Source: Argentina anserina (taxonomy: Eukaryota; Streptophyta; Magnoliopsida; Rosales; Rosaceae). From it: a stretch of 64,000 nt of DNA. Positions within the stretch are counted from its first letter, which is position 1. Each line of letters starts with the position of its first letter. The stretch is taken from the NCBI RefSeq assembly GCF_933775445.1, contig NW_026089441.1, positions 485,716-549,715 on the forward strand, read 5' to 3'. Below are positions 62,304-64,000 of the stretch, one piece after another. Below the pieces are notes generated by a model. That model saw only the letters and a program-made list of their open reading frames with translations, did not search any database and had not been told where the DNA came from. The position numbers and the translations under genes were made by a program.

Positions 62304-64000
62304 GATACTCAGTTTGAAAGAAACACACGCCACACTGGAAACACTCTGAAATTCAAGAAAAACTCGCATCGAAAGCCTTACAGAAAGATACTCAAACGAG
62401 AATTGAAAAGATACTCAAATTGCAATAGTAAACATACTCAAACGATAGAAAGATACTCAGTTTGAAAGAAACACACGCCCACACTGGAAACACTCTCAAA
62501 TTCAATAGAAACTCGCATCAGAAAGCCTTACATAAAGATACTCAAACGAGAATTGAAAAGATACTCAGATTGCAATAGTAAACATACTCAAAACGATAGA
62601 AAGATACTCAGTTTGAAAGAAACACACGCCCACACTGGAAACACTCTCAAATTCAAGAAAACTCGCATCGAAAGCCGTTCAGAAAGATACTCAAACGAGA
62701 ATTGAAAAGATACTCAAATTGCAATAGTAAACATACTCAAACGATAGAAAGATACTCAGTTTGAAAGAAACACACGCCCACACTGGAAACACTCTCAAAT
62801 TCAATAGAAACTCGCATCATAAAGACTTACAGAAAGATACTTAAACGAGAATTGAAAAGATACTCAAATTGCAATAGTAAACATACTCAAACGATAGAAA
62901 GATACTCAGTATGAAAGAAACACACGCCCACACTGGACACACTCTCAAATTCAAGAAAAACTCGCATCGAAAGCCGTTCAGAAAGATACTCAAACGAGAA
63001 TTGAAAATATACTCAAATTGCAATAGTAAACATACTCACACGATAGAAAGATACTCAGTTTGAAAGAAACACACGCCCACACTGGAAACACTCTCAAATT
63101 CAATAGAAACTCGCATCATAAAGACTTACAGAAAGAGACTCAAACGAGAATTGAAAAGATACTCAATTTGCAATAGTAAACATACTCAAACGATAGAAAG
63201 ATACTCAGTTTGAAAGAAACACACGCCCCACACTGGAAACACTCTCAAATTCAATAGAAACTCACATCAGAAAGCCTTACATAAAGATACTCAAACGAGA
63301 ATTGAAAAGATACTCAGATTGCAATAGTAAACATACTCAAACGATAGAAAGATACTCAGTTTGAAAGAAACACACGCCCACACTGGAAACACTCTGAAAT
63401 TCAAGAAAAAACTCGCATCGAAGCCGTTCAGAAAGATACTCAAACGAGAATTGAAAAGATACTCAAATTGCAATAGTAAACATACTCAAACGATAGAAAG
63501 ATACTCAGTTTGAAAGAAACACACGCCCACACTGGAAACACTCTCAAATTCAATAGAAACTCGCATCATAAATACTTACAGAAAGATACTCAAACGAGAA
63601 TTGAAAAGATACTCAAATTGCAATAGTAAACATACTCAAACGATAGAAAGATACTCAATTTGAAAGAAACACACGCCCACACTGGAAACACTCTCAAATT
63701 CAAGAAAAACTCGCATCGAAAGCCGTTCAGAAAGATACTCAAACGAGAATTGAAAAGATACTCAATTTGAAATACTAAACATACTCAAACGATAGAAAGA
63801 TACTCAGTTTGAAAGAAACACACGCCCACACTGGAAACACTCTCAAATTCGAGAAAAACTCGCATCGAAAGCCGTTCAGAAAGATACTCAAACGAGAATT
63901 GAAAGATACTCAAATTGCAATAGTAAACATACTCAAACGATAGAAAGATACTCAGTTTGAAAGAAACACACGCCCACACTGGAAACACTCTCAAATTCAA
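62304..64000 (+). repeat. Family R HOR, second copy, cut by window edge
   Basis: Follows the first copy to the last base shown (equivalent to about 60,706). Most differences from the first copy are single-base changes in runs of A or C, for example CGCCCCACAC near 63,225, GAAAAAACTC with CGAAGCC near 63,405 and TTGAAAGATAC near 63,900. Confidence 0.83.

Larger units (their letters stand above)
58377..64000 (+). repeat. Satellite family R, 149/150-bp tandem array
   Basis: About 37 head-to-tail units, same orientation as family L and about 10% diverged from it by hand alignment (roughly 14-15 differences per unit). Diagnostic states are CACGCCC (L: CACTCCC), CACTGGAAACAC (L: CACTTGCAAAAC), GAGAATTG (L: GAGAAATG), ATTGCAATAG (L: ATTGGAATAG), CATACTCAAACG (L: GATACGCAAACG) and GATAGAAA (L: GATGTAAA). 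The B-like block is always single. Many stretches alternate a 150-bp type a unit (TTCAATAGAAACTC, CATCAGAAAGCC or CATCATAAAGAC) with a 149-bp type b unit (TTCAAGAAAAACTC, CATCGAAAGCCG), giving a dimer of about 299 bp. The array runs off the right edge. Confidence 0.95.

Noticed and set aside
1..64000. CRISPR array, because of regular repeats
   Set aside because: There are no unique spacers: the entire 148-190-bp period is repeated, and there are no cas genes.
1..64000. Transposon or LTR-derived tandem array
   Set aside because: No transposase or polymerase coding remnants, terminal repeats or target-site duplications are visible. An ancient origin from an element cannot be excluded from sequence alone.
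1..64000. CENP-B box
   Set aside because: No match to the TTCG-N4-A-N2-CGGG pattern was seen on either strand in the L or R unit.
1..64000. Telomeric or simple microsatellite repeat
   Set aside because: The period is 148 bp or more with complex sequence; no run of TTAGGG, TTTAGGG or similar was seen.
1..64000. rDNA spacer, tRNA or 5S gene arrays
   Set aside because: No rRNA or tRNA sequence or internal promoter boxes were recognised in the unit.
58377..64000. Family R as an unrelated second satellite
   Set aside because: Unit length, module order and about 90% of bases agree with family L; they are subfamilies of one satellite.

Overview
The whole 64-kb window is satellite DNA, and I see no gene in it. 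It is an unbroken, head-to-tail tandem array with every unit in the same orientation, and nothing unrelated interrupts it. There is no convincing protein-coding gene, RNA gene, transposon, CRISPR array or single-copy sequence. The many short open frames on both strands are by-products of the repeat. An array this long, AT-rich and with nested periods points to eukaryotic heterochromatin (centromeric, pericentromeric or subtelomeric). I cannot name the organism from sequence alone and I do not recognise the family.

Two related families make up the window. Family L (1 to about 58,376) has a basic 148-bp unit, for example 607-754. From one GATACTCAG head to the next it is built of GATAC-headed modules of 84, 23, 22 and 19 bp. 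The last two form a 41-bp block (B) that is itself repeated one, two or three times, so unit lengths are quantised at 148/149, 189/190 and 230/231 bp. Rarer 129-bp units have lost the 19-bp half of B. Family R (about 58,377-64,000) is about 10% diverged, always has one B-like block, and alternates 150- and 149-bp units (a dimer of about 299 bp). The L/R switch is abrupt, inside a truncated 103-bp chimeric unit.

Units of different length are strung into higher-order repeats (HORs) that change along the array. By unit-start positions these are: a 10-unit 1,695-bp HOR (1,242-4,630); a 5/6-unit 948/1,077-bp HOR, three copies (6,467-9,439); a 4-unit 676-bp duplication (12,949-14,301); a zone rich in 379-bp dimers (15,126-25,557); a 7-unit 1,203-bp duplication (25,897-28,302); an 862-bp duplication (28,303-30,067); a very large duplication of about 6.3 kb (28,828-about 41,538) with a rearranged partial third copy; a 1,917-bp duplication (47,244-51,077); a 7-unit 1,286-bp HOR in four copies, two of them internally expanded (51,836-57,928); and in family R a 22-unit HOR of about 3.29 kb that runs off the window.

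Points worth attention are the quantised unit length around nucleosomal sizes, a recurring 20-bp perfect inverted repeat that looks like a template-switch product spread by amplification, a dyad at the same place in both families, the strong A/T strand asymmetry (69 A to 27 T in the basic unit), the abrupt L/R boundary, and a cluster of homopolymer indels confined to the right end that may be consensus error. All counts and offsets were made by hand from the sequence; no search was run.
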